The notes: generated from the letters alone by a model not told the origin. DNA of 64,000 bases from Paenibacillus_V sp046244365 (GCF_046244365.1 NZ_CP176395.1:6572001-6636000); one strand, 5' to 3'; shown: positions 51,614 through 61,103, counted from the first letter of the stretch. Made by a program: numbers and translations.

Positions 51614-52905
51614 TTGATCACCTTCCAGGCCCGGTACAGGTCCCGAGCGATTTTGAACTTCTGTTTCGCGGTGCCGAGATCGCGCCAAATCTGCTTCTGC
51701 TTCTCCCATTTCGATTTCCCGTCTACCGTAAACATTTGGCTGGCGGCGCGGCTCATCATCGGAATATATTGCTCGAAATATTGCGGAAACTTGTCAAAAT
51801 GATGCGTAGAATCCTTATACTTCTTCAGATCCTGTCCGACGAAGCCGGCCATCAGCCGCTCCCGGTAATGACCGAGCGTCCGTTCGGAGAAGTCGCCCGC
51901 CGCTTTGGCCAGCAGAACGGTCTCGGCGGCAATCCGTCCCGACGTCATCGCCATATTCGAGCCTTCGCGGTGAATGGCGTTGACGAGCTGCGCGGCGTCC
52001 CCGGCCACAAGCACGCCGTTCCCGACGATGCGCGGCATGGAATGGTATCCGCCCTCCGGAATCAGGTGCGCCAAATATTCCTGCGGCTCCGCCCCCTGAA
52101 TGAGCTTGCGGATCATGGGATGCTTTTTTACATATTCCAATAATTCGTACGGTTTTATTTTATGCTTGATAAGGCCGGATAGTAACGTGCCCACTCCGAG
52201 ACTGAGCGTATCTTTATTCGTGTACAGGAAGCCGGTTCCCAGAATGCCCTTGGTCGCATCGCCGAACAGCTCGATCGTACAGCCCTGATTTTCCTCCAAA
52301 TTGAACCGGTCCTCGATCACCGCTTTGTCGAGCTTCAATATTTCCATCGTCGCGAGCGCCACTTCGTCCGGCTTGAACTCCTTGTGGAAGCCGAGCGACT
52401 TCGCCAGCAGCGAGTTGACGCCGTCGCAAAGCACGACGACATCCGCGTACACGTCCCCTTCCGGCCTATCGGTGCGCACGCCGACGACGCGGTCGCCTTC
52501 GGTGATGCATTCGAGCGCCACCGTTTCGCATATGAGGAGCGCCCCCTGCTCGACAGCCTTTTGCGCGAACCACTGATCGAATTTTGCCCGCAGCACGGTA
52601 AAATTGTTATACGGCTCCTGCGCCCATTCGAGCCCTTTGTAGCCGAACGTCAACGACGATTCTTTATCGAGCATCATGAACCGCTGCTCCACGATAGGCC
52701 GCTCCAGCGGAGCTTCCTTATAAAAATCGGGAATGATATCCTCCATCATTTTCCGGTACAGCACGCCGCCCATGACGTTTTTGGAGCCCGGGTATTCGCC
52801 CCGCTCCATCAGCATCACGCTCGCGCCGGCCTTGGCCAGCTCATATGCGCAGGCAATGCCCGCAGGACCCGCCCCAACGACGATACAGTCGAATTTGTCA
52901 GGCAT
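51610..52905 (-). CDS. fixC: FixC-type flavoprotein (ETF-quinone oxidoreductase family)
   Basis: A 431-residue FAD protein: N-terminal VVGAGPAGIACAYELA dinucleotide motif, NVMGGVLYRKMMEDIIPDF, and GVLVAGDAAQLVNAIHREGS FAD motif near 290. Size and order match FixC. It overlaps fixB by eight bases. It takes electrons from EtfAB (FixAB) to menaquinone. Confidence 0.93.
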   Translation of the reverse strand: MPDKFDCIVVGAGPAGIACAYELAKAGASVMLMERGEYPGSKNVMGGVLYRKMMEDIIPDFYKEAPLERPIVEQRFMMLDKESSLTFGYKGLEWAQEPYNNFTVLRAKFDQWFAQKAVEQGALLICETVALECITEGDRVVGVRTDRPEGDVYADVVVLCDGVNSLLAKSLGFHKEFKPDEVALATMEILKLDKAVIEDRFNLEENQGCTIELFGDATKGILGTGFLYTNKDTLSLGVGTLLSGLIKHKIKPYELLEYVKKHPMIRKLIQGAEPQEYLAHLIPEGGYHSMPRIVGNGVLVAGDAAQLVNAIHREGSNMAMTSGRIAAETVLLAKAAGDFSERTLGHYRERLMAGFVGQDLKKYKDSTHHFDKFPQYFEQYIPMMSRAASQMFTVDGKSKWEKQKQIWRDLGTAKQKFKIARDLYRAWKVIK

Positions 52906-53938
52906 GTTTGGCCTCCTTCCCGCGAAGCACGCTCTGTACCGGCTCGCTCTTGAACCGTTCGATCAGCATCGGAACGATTTCGAAAGCGTCGCCGACGATG
53001 CCGTAGTGTGACGACTGGAAAATTGGCGCCGCCGGATCCTTGTTGACGGCGATAATGAGTCCGGCATTCTGCATCCCGACGATATGCTGAATGGCGCCGG
53101 AGATGCCGATCGCAAAGTAGATTTTGGGCGTTACCGTTACGCCGGTCTGCCCCACTTGGTGGTGGTGCTCGACCCAGCCCGCCTCCACGACGTCGCGGCT
53201 GGCTCCGACCGCCGCGCCTATGGTCTGCGCGAGCCTGTGGATCAGCCCGAAGCCTTCGCGGCTGCCGAGACCCTTGCCCCCTGCCACGATTATATCCGCT
53301 TCATCTATCTTGACCTTCTTCACCGTTGCCCGGACGATGTCGAGCACCTTCGTGCGGACGTCCTCCTCCTTGAGATCGATCGACTCCTCGACGATCTGCC
53401 CGGTCCGCAGCGGATCGGGGGGCAGCGCTTTCATGACTTTCGGCCGTACGGTCGCCATTTGCGGCCTGTACTTTTTGCACAGGATCGTCGCCATAATATT
53501 GCCCCCGAACGCAGGACGGCTGGCGAGCAGCAGGCCCGTATCCTCCTCGACGTCGAGAATCGTCGTGTCCGCCGTTAGCCCGGTCGGCAAATCGGTTGCG
53601 ACCGCGCTTGCCAGATCTTTGCCGGTTGACGTGGCGCCGTACAGCAAGATTTCCGGCTTATGCTTATTCGTGCAGTGCAGCATCGCCTGCATGAACGTTT
53701 CCGTCCGGTAATGCCGGAAAATCGGAGCGTCGTATACGTAAACCGTATCCGCTCCGTGAGCAAACAGCGAAGCCGCGAGATGCTTCACGCCTTCCCCGAT
53801 CAGAACGCCGGCCACCTCGGTTTTGCGCTTATCCGCAAGCTGCCGGGCCGCGCCAAGCAGCTCCAGCGACACCGGCGCGATGCCGCCGTCCCTGATTTCA
53901 CTGAACACCCATACGCCGCGGTAATCGTCGAAACTCAC
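52898..53938 (-). CDS. fixB: Electron transfer flavoprotein alpha subunit (FixB)
   Basis: A 346-residue EtfA-family protein from the GTG at 53938, overlapping the fixA stop (GTGA) with AGGAGGTGGGGGC before it. C-terminal FAD domain: IIVAGGKGLGSREGF, VGASRDVVEAGWVEHHHQVG, GVTVTPKIYFAIGISGAIQH and VNKDPAAPIFQSSHYGIVGD. The 70-codon extension upstream in the same frame lies in fixA and is not used. Confidence 0.95.
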   Translation of the reverse strand: MSFDDYRGVWVFSEIRDGGIAPVSLELLGAARQLADKRKTEVAGVLIGEGVKHLAASLFAHGADTVYVYDAPIFRHYRTETFMQAMLHCTNKHKPEILLYGATSTGKDLASAVATDLPTGLTADTTILDVEEDTGLLLASRPAFGGNIMATILCKKYRPQMATVRPKVMKALPPDPLRTGQIVEESIDLKEEDVRTKVLDIVRATVKKVKIDEADIIVAGGKGLGSREGFGLIHRLAQTIGAAVGASRDVVEAGWVEHHHQVGQTGVTVTPKIYFAIGISGAIQHIVGMQNAGLIIAVNKDPAAPIFQSSHYGIVGDAFEIVPMLIERFKSEPVQSVLRGKEAKHA

Positions 53939-54774
53939 GCGCCCCCACCTCCTTCTTCGATCGCCTGAAACAATTCCTTCCGCTCCAGAAGTATGCCGAG
54001 CAGCCGGTCCACTTGGTCGCCCGCCCCCCCGTCCAGCATCGTGCCGCCTTGCGGCTTCTGCGGCGCCCATACGGCCGAAACGATCGTCGGCGAGCCCTTG
54101 AGTCCCAGCTGGGTGCGGTCGATCTCGCCAAGGTCGGCTACCGCCCAAATGTGCGGCTGATAGCGCGCCGCCTTGATCATGTTGGGCAGAGGCGAATACG
54201 GCACCTCGTTAATTTCCTTCTCGACGGACATCAGGCAAGGCAGCGTCGAGCGAATGACTTCATGACCGTCCTCCAGCTTGCGGTGGATGATTGCGTAGCC
54301 TTCCTCGCGGTTTATTTCGACGATCTTGTTGACCGACGTCAGCGGCGGGATATCCAGCCTTCTGGCGATCCCGGGTCCGACTTGGCCGGTATCGCCGTCG
54401 ATCGTCATTTTGCCGCAGAGGATAAGATCGATCGGCTTGATTTGTGCGATCTTGTCCAGCGCTTTCGTCAGCGAATAGCTTGTGGCCAGCGTATCCGCAC
54501 CGGCGAACGCGCGGTCCGTGATGAGATAGCCTTCGTCCGCGCCGATCTCGATGCATTTGCGGATCGCTTTGACCGCAGGAGGCGGCCCCATGGTCAGCAC
54601 GGACACCGTCCCGCCATACCGCCGCTTCAGCCGCACCGCCTCCTCCACCGCATGCGCGTCGTACGGATTCAGAATGGCCGGGGCGCTGGACCGGTCCATC
54701 GTGTTCGTTTTGGGATTCATCTTGATGATTTTCGTGTCTGGCACCTGCTTGATGCAGGCAACGATATGCAGCAT
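53935..54774 (-). CDS. fixA: Electron transfer flavoprotein beta subunit (FixA)
   Basis: A 279-residue EtfB-family protein from ATG 54774 (GGGGTGG before it): IVACIKQVPDTKIIKMNP, NPYDAHAVEEAVRLK, CGKMTIDGDTGQVGPGIARRL and TLPCLMSVEKEINEVPY. First gene of fixABCX. The complete set could oxidise NADH and split electrons between menaquinone and ferredoxin, or serve an acyl-CoA pathway. Confidence 0.95.
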   Translation of the reverse strand: MLHIVACIKQVPDTKIIKMNPKTNTMDRSSAPAILNPYDAHAVEEAVRLKRRYGGTVSVLTMGPPPAVKAIRKCIEIGADEGYLITDRAFAGADTLATSYSLTKALDKIAQIKPIDLILCGKMTIDGDTGQVGPGIARRLDIPPLTSVNKIVEINREEGYAIIHRKLEDGHEVIRSTLPCLMSVEKEINEVPYSPLPNMIKAARYQPHIWAVADLGEIDRTQLGLKGSPTIVSAVWAPQKPQGGTMLDGGAGDQVDRLLGILLERKELFQAIEEGGGGA

Positions 54775-55106
54775 AGGTATCCACCCCGCTAAGGCTTGGC
54801 TACCTTTCGCACGCTGGAACGGACATGCCCGGCCCATGCAGTGCGAAAGCTTCACCTTCGCCATGTAGTCCAATTACTTAACTATATTGGCGTATGCGGG
54901 ATAACATGTTTGTTTTTTGCTCGCCGGTCAAAATAACCCTACAAATGCAGCCGCTGGAGCGTATTCCTAATCGTTTGTGCGAATACTTGCGATCCGTACG
55001 TTCCAAGTTAGCCGTTACGGCTAGAAGCAACGAACTTGATGGACCGCCGACGCCGCTAACGCGACTTGGCCGGCATGCTCCTAGCCGCTCGATTTTGCCG
55101 TACGAT
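54775..55106. other. Intergenic region upstream of fixA
   Basis: Carries the fixA upstream region; no gene or clear repeat. The terminator at 55107-55155 closes it. Confidence 0.5.
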
Positions 55107-55155
55107 AAAAGCCTCGCCCCGGCTCGTTTTTACCGAGTCAGGGCGAGGCTTTTTA
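55107..55155. terminator. Terminator of the ArsR-type gene
   Basis: AAAAGCCTCGCCC pairs with GGGCGAGGCTTTT; a smaller inner hairpin is also possible. A and T runs on both sides. Confidence 0.75.
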
Positions 55156-55162
55156 CTCCCTC

Positions 55163-56074
55163 TTACTTACGAAAGCTCAGCTTCACATCCTGCGGGCTGT
55201 TGCCGAACCGGCTGCCGAGCAGGTTAAAGCCTCCCCGGTTGACCGCATCCGCTTTCACCTCGAAGCGCACCGTAATCGGGCGGTCATCCTGCAGCTCCAA
55301 ATCTTGCAGACACACTTGAGAACATGGCTGTCCGTTCAAAAGCGATCCCTTATGGTCGATCTGCCATTCGTTCAGCTGCCCGTACTGCGTGCCGCCCACC
55401 CACCATGCCGGGGTAAGCACACCCTTAACGGCCCCGAAATCGCCCGGACTGGTCCAGGTTCCGATCTCTTTCCCGTTGACGGACAGCGTAATGTCCGAAG
55501 GCCAATCCTCGCGGTAACCGGGGGCTTCCGAGCACAGCTCGGCGCTGACCGCGATCCCCTTCAGCTTCTCTCCCTTAGGCACAGGATTCGGGAAGCGGTA
55601 TTCCACGTAGCCCGAATCGCTGAGCCACAGCAGCCAAGCATTCGACCGCTCCGGCAAGTAGAAGGAACGCGGATCGTCGGCATCCCCGATCAAGCCGTCC
55701 GGACCGACGAGCCCGCAAGGAGCGGCGACCGCTATATCCGAATACATGCCGACCGGCATCGAAACGGACTCCAGCGAGGATAAGACACCGCCCGGCTTTC
55801 GCGGAATTTCCAGAAGCAAAGTGTCGTAGAAGCGCGAGCATAGCTTCTCCCTTCCGCTGCCGGGAGCCGTTTCGATCAGTCCGGCTTGCTCCAGCATTTG
55901 GAGGTTGATGGAAACCGTCGGCTGGGCGACGCCGAGCATTTCGGTAAGCTGCGAAACGCTTAGCGGCTCCTCGTCCAATATCTCTAATATACGAAGCCGC
56001 AAATCGCCGGACAGTGCCTTCGCCACCTCTTGGATTTGCGGCGGCGGTACGCGTTTCGTCGTTTCCTCTTGCAT
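55163..56074 (-). CDS. ArsR-type regulator with a C-terminal sensor-like domain
   Basis: A 303-residue protein from ATG 56074 (GAGGG before it; ATG 56089 also possible). Residues about 10-85 form an ArsR winged helix (LRILEILDEEPLSVSQLTEM, AQPTVSINLQMLEQAGLIET). The remaining 200 residues are beta-rich (IAVSAELCSEAPGY, ITLSVNGKEIGTWTSPGDFG, ITVRFEVKADAVNRGGFNLL), unlike classical small ArsR proteins, and may bind a sugar. Divergent from the GH2 gene with palindromic sites between. Confidence 0.85.
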   Translation of the reverse strand: MQEETTKRVPPPQIQEVAKALSGDLRLRILEILDEEPLSVSQLTEMLGVAQPTVSINLQMLEQAGLIETAPGSGREKLCSRFYDTLLLEIPRKPGGVLSSLESVSMPVGMYSDIAVAAPCGLVGPDGLIGDADDPRSFYLPERSNAWLLWLSDSGYVEYRFPNPVPKGEKLKGIAVSAELCSEAPGYREDWPSDITLSVNGKEIGTWTSPGDFGAVKGVLTPAWWVGGTQYGQLNEWQIDHKGSLLNGQPCSQVCLQDLELQDDRPITVRFEVKADAVNRGGFNLLGSRFGNSPQDVKLSFRK

Positions 56075-56114
56075 CGTGGATACCCTCATTTCAGATCCCG
56101 TTTCTTTTTTTCAG

Positions 56115-56143
56115 TTTACACTGCCCTTTTAATATTGTAAAAT
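56115..56143 (+). promoter_or_regulatory. Sigma-A promoter of the GH2 gene
   Basis: TTTACA, 17 bases, TAAAAT. The -10 overlaps ATATTGTA (56132-56139), half of the operator repeat. Confidence 0.7.
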
Positions 56144-56153
56144 TCATATGTAC

Positions 56154-56169
56154 ATTGTAATTATACAAT
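56154..56169. promoter_or_regulatory. Palindromic operator between the ArsR-type and GH2 genes
   Basis: ATTGTA-ATTA-TACAAT, a perfect six-base dyad just downstream of the promoter; a further half-site ATATTGTA lies over the -10 box. Likely bound by the divergent ArsR-type protein. Confidence 0.6.
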
Positions 56170-56195
56170 ATAAGGTAAGCTACGGAGGCGAAATC

Positions 56196-57977
56196 ATGGC
56201 AAGAAACGATTATCCAAGACCTCAATTCGTTAGAGACAGCTGGCTAAACTTAAACGGCGAATGGGAATTCGAGTTTGACGACGATGACGACGGAGAACGC
56301 GAGCGCTGGTATGAAGGACGAACGCTCGGGCGTACCATCGTCGTTCCGTTTTGCTACCAGAGCAAGCTCAGCGGAATCGGCGAAACGGATTTCCACGACA
56401 TTGTCTGGTACCGAAAGAAAGTCACGCTGCCGGCGGAATTTGACGGAAAGCGGACGATACTCCATTTCGGCGCGGTCGATTACGAAGCGAAGGTTTGGGT
56501 AAACGGCAGACTCGCAGCAAGCCACGAAGGCGGTCACACGCCGTTTGCCGCCGACGTCACGGACGCCTTGCAGGCCGGCAGCAATACGATCGTCGTGCGG
56601 GCGCAGGATTACAGCAAGGATCTGACTCTGCCTCGCGGTAAGCAGTATTGGAAGGAAAAATCGGCCAGCATCTTCTATACGAGGACGACGGGAATTTGGC
56701 AAACCGTATGGATGGAGCCGGTGTCGGACATTCATCTTGGCAAGCTGCGGCTGACTCCCGATATCGACAACAACGAAATCGCCGTGCAATCCTCGCTTTC
56801 CGGCGCGATCGGCCAGAATGACGTCAGGCTGACCGTTACCGTCTCCTTCAAGGGCGAGATCGTGGCGGAGGACGAGATTCGTGTTCGCGGCACGGAAGCT
56901 TATCGCTCGATTCGTCTCGACGACAGGCATGATCTCGCAGCTCGCCGGTTTTGGACCCCCGCCAACCCGAACTTGTATGACGCCGAGTTTACGCTGCTGG
57001 TAAACGGGCAAACGGTCGACCAGGTGCAAAGCTACTTCGGCATGCGCAAAATCAGCGTGGACAACGGGAACATTTGCTTGAACAACCGGCCTTATCGGAT
57101 GAAAATGGTGCTCGATCAGGGCTACTTCCCTGACGGTATTCTGACGCCGCCGAGCGACGAGGCGATTCGCCGCGACGTCGAGCTGACGAAGGAAATGGGC
57201 TTCAACGGAGCCAGAAAGCATCAGAAGGTGGAGGATCCCCGCTATTTGTATTGGTGCGACAAGCTGGGCTTGCTCTTATGGGGGGAAATGGCCAATGCCT
57301 ACCATTACTCGCCGAGGTACGTCAGGCGCATCACGCAGGAATGGCAGGAAGTCGTGGAGCGCGACTACAACCATCCGTGCGTGGTCGCCTGGGTGCCGCT
57401 CAACGAGAGCTGGGGCGTGCCGAACATTTTGAACGACAAGCAGCAGCAGCAGCACGCGCTGTCGCTGTACTACTTGACGAAGTCGCTCGATCCGATGAGG
57501 CCCGTCATCTCCAATGACGGCTGGGAGCACGTTAAATCCGACATTTGCACGATTCACGACTACGCCTGGCAAAAGGAAGTGCTGGAGCAGCGCTACTCGA
57601 CGGCCCATAACGCGGTGACCTCCCTCCCTGCCAACACCTGGATTTACGCCCATGGATTTGCGTACGCCGGAGAGCCGATCCACGTTTCGGAATTCGGCGG
57701 CATCTCGTTCCGCAAGAGCGACTGGGAAGGCTGGGGCTATTCGTCCGCCAAGGACGACAAAGACTTTGTCGAGCGTTTGGCCGCGGTCGTCCATCCGCTG
57801 CTGGCTTCCCCGGTCGTGCAGGGCTTCTGCTATACGCAGCTCACCGACGTCGAGCAAGAAATCAACGGCTTGCTCACCTATGACCGTCAGCCGAAGGTGC
57901 CGCTCGAATGGATTAGAGCGATCAATGAAGGCAAAACGCCGGAGGTCGAACCTTCCGCAGCTGAGGCATCCAAATAG
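56196..57977 (+). CDS. Glycoside hydrolase family 2 enzyme
   Basis: A 593-residue GH2 protein from ATG 56196 behind GGAGGCGAAATC. Sugar-binding domain (about 15-190, GTWQTVWMEP-like GIWQTVWMEPVSDIHLG), immunoglobulin-like domain (190-290), and a TIM barrel with acid/base Glu 404 (VPLNESWG) and nucleophile Glu 499 (VSEFGGISF). No signal peptide: cytoplasmic. Beta-galactosidase, glucuronidase or mannosidase activity is possible; subtype not clear. Single gene under an inducible promoter. Confidence 0.92.
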   Translation: MARNDYPRPQFVRDSWLNLNGEWEFEFDDDDDGERERWYEGRTLGRTIVVPFCYQSKLSGIGETDFHDIVWYRKKVTLPAEFDGKRTILHFGAVDYEAKVWVNGRLAASHEGGHTPFAADVTDALQAGSNTIVVRAQDYSKDLTLPRGKQYWKEKSASIFYTRTTGIWQTVWMEPVSDIHLGKLRLTPDIDNNEIAVQSSLSGAIGQNDVRLTVTVSFKGEIVAEDEIRVRGTEAYRSIRLDDRHDLAARRFWTPANPNLYDAEFTLLVNGQTVDQVQSYFGMRKISVDNGNICLNNRPYRMKMVLDQGYFPDGILTPPSDEAIRRDVELTKEMGFNGARKHQKVEDPRYLYWCDKLGLLLWGEMANAYHYSPRYVRRITQEWQEVVERDYNHPCVVAWVPLNESWGVPNILNDKQQQQHALSLYYLTKSLDPMRPVISNDGWEHVKSDICTIHDYAWQKEVLEQRYSTAHNAVTSLPANTWIYAHGFAYAGEPIHVSEFGGISFRKSDWEGWGYSSAKDDKDFVERLAAVVHPLLASPVVQGFCYTQLTDVEQEINGLLTYDRQPKVPLEWIRAINEGKTPEVEPSAAEASK

Positions 57978-57991
57978 CCATTTCGAAATTG

Positions 57992-58037
57992 AAACCGCCG
58001 AGAACCCATTCACAATTGGGCCTCGGCGGTTTTTTTA
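57992..58037 (+). terminator. Terminator of the GH2 gene
   Basis: AAACCGCCGAG pairs with CTCGGCGGTTT and is followed by TTTT. Confidence 0.8.
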
Positions 58038-58046
58038 CACGGAATC

Positions 58047-58075
58047 TTGACACAAGCCCCACTTTAAAATATAGT
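58047..58075 (+). promoter_or_regulatory. Sigma-A promoter of the tetR-importer operon
   Basis: Perfect -35 TTGACA (58047-58052), 17 bases, TATAGT (58070-58075). Confidence 0.75.
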
Positions 58076-58094
58076 AAACCCATCGGATTTAAAC

Positions 58095-58112
58095 TAACTG
58101 ACTCGTCAGTTA
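58095..58112. promoter_or_regulatory. TetR operator
   Basis: TAACTGACTCGTCAGTTA: perfect eight-base arms around two bases, in the 5' leader between promoter and tetR start. Suits autorepression by the TetR protein. Confidence 0.65.
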
Positions 58113-58124
58113 AGAAGAAAAGGG

Positions 58125-58763
58125 GTGTTGACACTGCCTGCAACGCCGGATCAAGAACAAGATCGCCGCCGGCAGCTGATGAGCTGCGCTCTTGAGCTGT
58201 TCGCCCGCAAAGGCTATCACAGTACGAAAATTTCCGATGTGGTTAAATCCGCCGGGGTGTCGCAAGGAACGTTTTACTGGTATTTTCCCAGCAAAGAGAA
58301 GCTCGTCATCGATCTGATCGGGGACGGCAAAGAGATGCTGACGAAAGTGATCGCGCAGGGCTACCGCCAGCATGCCGGCACGATCGACGATATGGTGAGC
58401 TCGTCCGCGAGGCTGCTCGCCGACTTGTTCGAATTCGCAAACGAAAACCGGTATTTGATGGCCCTTCTGCTGATCAAAGGCCAGGGGACGGATCCGCCTG
58501 TGCAGGAAGCCGTCTCGCAAACGTGGATCGCGTTCGAGGAAGCGTTCAAAAGCAACGTCAAGCGCGCCATCGAGCTGGGGATGCTGCCGGGCTCCAAAGA
58601 TTTGAATCTTCGGGTTAACATACTGGTCGGTTTATTTACGGGCGTGCTGTCCAAATGGCTGTTCGGGCCTATGCACGACGTCGATTTCAAGTCGCCCTAC
58701 TCCCCTTCGGAAATGGCTGAAGAAACAGCCAGGTTTGAAATTCGCGGATTACTCGGATCCTAA
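58125..58763 (+). CDS. TetR-family transcriptional regulator
   Basis: A 212-residue repressor. Helix-turn-helix near residue 30-60: YHSTKISDVVKSAGVSQGTF and YWYFPSKEKLVIDLI. The C-terminal domain is a ligand-binding helical bundle. The start is uncertain: GTG 58125 lies close behind AAAAGGGG, TTG 58128 is also possible. It leads an operon with an amino-acid importer and a metallopeptidase. Confidence 0.9.
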   Translation: MLTLPATPDQEQDRRRQLMSCALELFARKGYHSTKISDVVKSAGVSQGTFYWYFPSKEKLVIDLIGDGKEMLTKVIAQGYRQHAGTIDDMVSSSARLLADLFEFANENRYLMALLLIKGQGTDPPVQEAVSQTWIAFEEAFKSNVKRAIELGMLPGSKDLNLRVNILVGLFTGVLSKWLFGPMHDVDFKSPYSPSEMAEETARFEIRGLLGS

Positions 58764-58804
58764 TAAGGATCCATCCTTATTCAAAACAACTAGGAGGCCA
58801 TTTC

Positions 58805-59665
58805 ATGCACACGAAAACCAAACATCTTTTCAAAACCGTTTCTCTGGTCGGCGCCATCGTCATCGCGCTTGCGGGCTGCGGAAGCAAATCGAACGAGCCC
58901 GCCGACAAAAATGCGGCAAACTCGCCGGCCGCATCGGCTGCCCCGTCGAATCAGCTTGAGACGATCAAGAAAAACGGAAAAATCAAAATCGGCTTGATGG
59001 GCACTTACGCTCCTTACAACTTTTTGAACGACAAAAAAGAAGTGGACGGCTTCGACGCGGACGTGGCCAAGCAAGTTGCCAAACGTTTGGGCGTTCAGGC
59101 CGAGTTCATTACGGGCGAATTTTCCGGTCTCATCGAGGGCTTGCAGAAGGATAAATACGACGCGCTGATCAGCCAGGTGACCATTACCGACGACCGCAAA
59201 AAGACGATGGATTTCTCGTCTCCTTACATCAAAAACTCCGTCAACATCGTCGTGAAGAACGACAATACGACCATCAAATCGCTGGAAGATTTCAAAGGCA
59301 AAAAAGTCGGCGTAGGCCTCGGCACGAACGACGAAAAATATTTGCGCGACGTGGCTCTGCCTAAAGTCGGAAACTTCGAAATCGCAACGTACAACGACGT
59401 CATCACTTCGCTTACCGACCTGAACGTCGGCCGGATTGACGCGACGATCAACAACACGTTTGCCATCAAGCCGCTGGTGGAAAAAAACAATTTTAAAATC
59501 AAATCGGTGGGACAGCCTATTAAGGAAGATTATGCCGGAATCGCGATTCGCAAAAACAATCAAGAGCTTCTAGACGCTCTGAACAAAGCGATTGCCGACA
59601 TGAAGGCAGACGGCACGTTCAAAGAAATTTTCCAAAAATGGTTTGGGGTCGACCCGACGATTTAA
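58805..59665 (+). CDS. Amino-acid ABC transporter substrate-binding lipoprotein
   Basis: A 286-residue family 3 binding protein with lipid anchor Cys 25 (VGAIVIALAGC). Motifs YAPYNFLNDKKEVDGFDADV, FSGLIEGLQKDKYDALISQV and NVGRIDATINNTFA. Start ATG behind AGGAGGCCATTTC. With the next two genes it forms a complete importer of a polar amino acid or derivative. Confidence 0.94.
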   Translation: MHTKTKHLFKTVSLVGAIVIALAGCGSKSNEPADKNAANSPAASAAPSNQLETIKKNGKIKIGLMGTYAPYNFLNDKKEVDGFDADVAKQVAKRLGVQAEFITGEFSGLIEGLQKDKYDALISQVTITDDRKKTMDFSSPYIKNSVNIVVKNDNTTIKSLEDFKGKKVGVGLGTNDEKYLRDVALPKVGNFEIATYNDVITSLTDLNVGRIDATINNTFAIKPLVEKNNFKIKSVGQPIKEDYAGIAIRKNNQELLDALNKAIADMKADGTFKEIFQKWFGVDPTI

Positions 59666-59693
59666 TCGGCCGGAACGGGAGAGGACGTAACGC

Positions 59694-60338
59694 ATGGAAC
59701 TGGTATATGACAACGTAGACTTCCTGCTGAAGGGCGCCTATTATACGCTTCTGATCACGATCGTCTCGATGATTTTCGGTTTGATCATCGGGTTGATCGT
59801 GGCCGTCGCCCGGTTAAAAGGAAACTGGCTGATTCGCAACGCGGCCAAAGGATATGTTTCCATCATCCGCGGAACTCCGATCCTGGTCCAAATTTTTATC
59901 GTGTATTACGGGCTGCCCGACTTCGGCATAACGCTCGGGCCGCTAACCGCGGCCTACATATCGCTTAGTATCAACATCGGGGCTTACTTGTCCGAAACGT
60001 TTCGCGGCGCGATTCTTGCCGTGAACAAGGGCCAAACGGAAGCCGCCTTGTCACTCGGCCTGTCTCCTTGGCAAACGATGACGAAGGTCGTGCTTCCGCA
60101 GGCCGCCCGCGTAGCGATTCCCCCGATGGGCAATACGTTTATCGGCATGCTGAAGGAAACGTCGCTCGTATCCGTCGTTACGGTAACGGAGCTGCTGCGA
60201 TCCGCCCAACTGCTGATCGCTCAGTACTATGTGGCGATGCCTTTCTTTATCGCGATCGCTCTCATGTACTGGATTATGAGCATGTGCTTCTCCGCCGTTC
60301 TCGACCGTGTCGAAAAAAAATTGGCAAAAGCTTACTAA
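59694..60338 (+). CDS. Amino-acid ABC transporter permease
   Basis: A 214-residue permease with RGTPILVQIF and EAA loop GQTEAALSLGLSPWQTMTKV. Normal length; it acts as a homodimer. It follows the binding-protein gene by 28 bases. Confidence 0.95.
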   Translation: MELVYDNVDFLLKGAYYTLLITIVSMIFGLIIGLIVAVARLKGNWLIRNAAKGYVSIIRGTPILVQIFIVYYGLPDFGITLGPLTAAYISLSINIGAYLSETFRGAILAVNKGQTEAALSLGLSPWQTMTKVVLPQAARVAIPPMGNTFIGMLKETSLVSVVTVTELLRSAQLLIAQYYVAMPFFIAIALMYWIMSMCFSAVLDRVEKKLAKAY

Positions 60339-60350
60339 GGGCGTGTACGT

Positions 60351-61103
60351 ATGATAGAAGTAAAAGGGCTAGGCAAACGATTCGACGATCTCGAGGTACT
60401 GAAAGGGATCAACGTCAGCATCCGTCCGAAAGAAATCGTCGTCCTGATCGGCCCGAGCGGATCCGGCAAAAGCACGCTGCTGCGCTGCCTGAACGGCCTC
60501 GAGGAACCTACGGAGGGCACGGTCCGTGTGGGCGGTGCCGAGTGGAATCCGTCCATGAGTCCAAAAGCGAAAAAACAAGCCATCCGGGAGATCCGCAATC
60601 TGACCGGGATGGTTTTTCAATCTTTTCATTTATTTCCCCACATGACGGTCCTGGAAAATGTTATCATGGCGCCGATGACCGTCAAAAAAATGCCTAAGGA
60701 GCAGGCCGTTCAGCTCGCGGAAGCGCTGCTGTCCAAAGTCGGCTTGCTGGAGAAAAAGAACGTCTATCCGTCCAAGCTGTCCGGCGGCCAGCAGCAGCGT
60801 GTGGCGATTGCCCGTTCGCTTGCCATGCAGCCGCAAATCATGCTGTTCGACGAGCCGACATCGGCGCTGGACCCGGAATTGACCGGCGAAGTGCTGGCCG
60901 TTATGAAGCAGCTTGCCTTGGAAGGCATGACGATGATCGTCGTGACTCACGAAATGAAATTCGCCCGGGAAGTGGCGAACCGGGTCATCTTTATGAGCGA
61001 CGGAACGATTCAGGAAGAAGGCATTCCGGAGCGTTTTTTTGCTCAGCCGCAAACCGAGCGTGCGCGCAAATTTCTGCGGCAGCTGGATCAGCAAGAAGAC
61101 TGA
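60351..61103 (+). CDS. Amino-acid ABC transporter ATPase
   Basis: A 250-residue ATPase: Walker A GPSGSGKST, LSGGQQQRVAIARSLA, Walker B IMLFDEPTSALDPE, VTHEMKFA. Starts 12 bases after the permease stop. Confidence 0.95.
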   Translation: MIEVKGLGKRFDDLEVLKGINVSIRPKEIVVLIGPSGSGKSTLLRCLNGLEEPTEGTVRVGGAEWNPSMSPKAKKQAIREIRNLTGMVFQSFHLFPHMTVLENVIMAPMTVKKMPKEQAVQLAEALLSKVGLLEKKNVYPSKLSGGQQQRVAIARSLAMQPQIMLFDEPTSALDPELTGEVLAVMKQLALEGMTMIVVTHEMKFAREVANRVIFMSDGTIQEEGIPERFFAQPQTERARKFLRQLDQQED

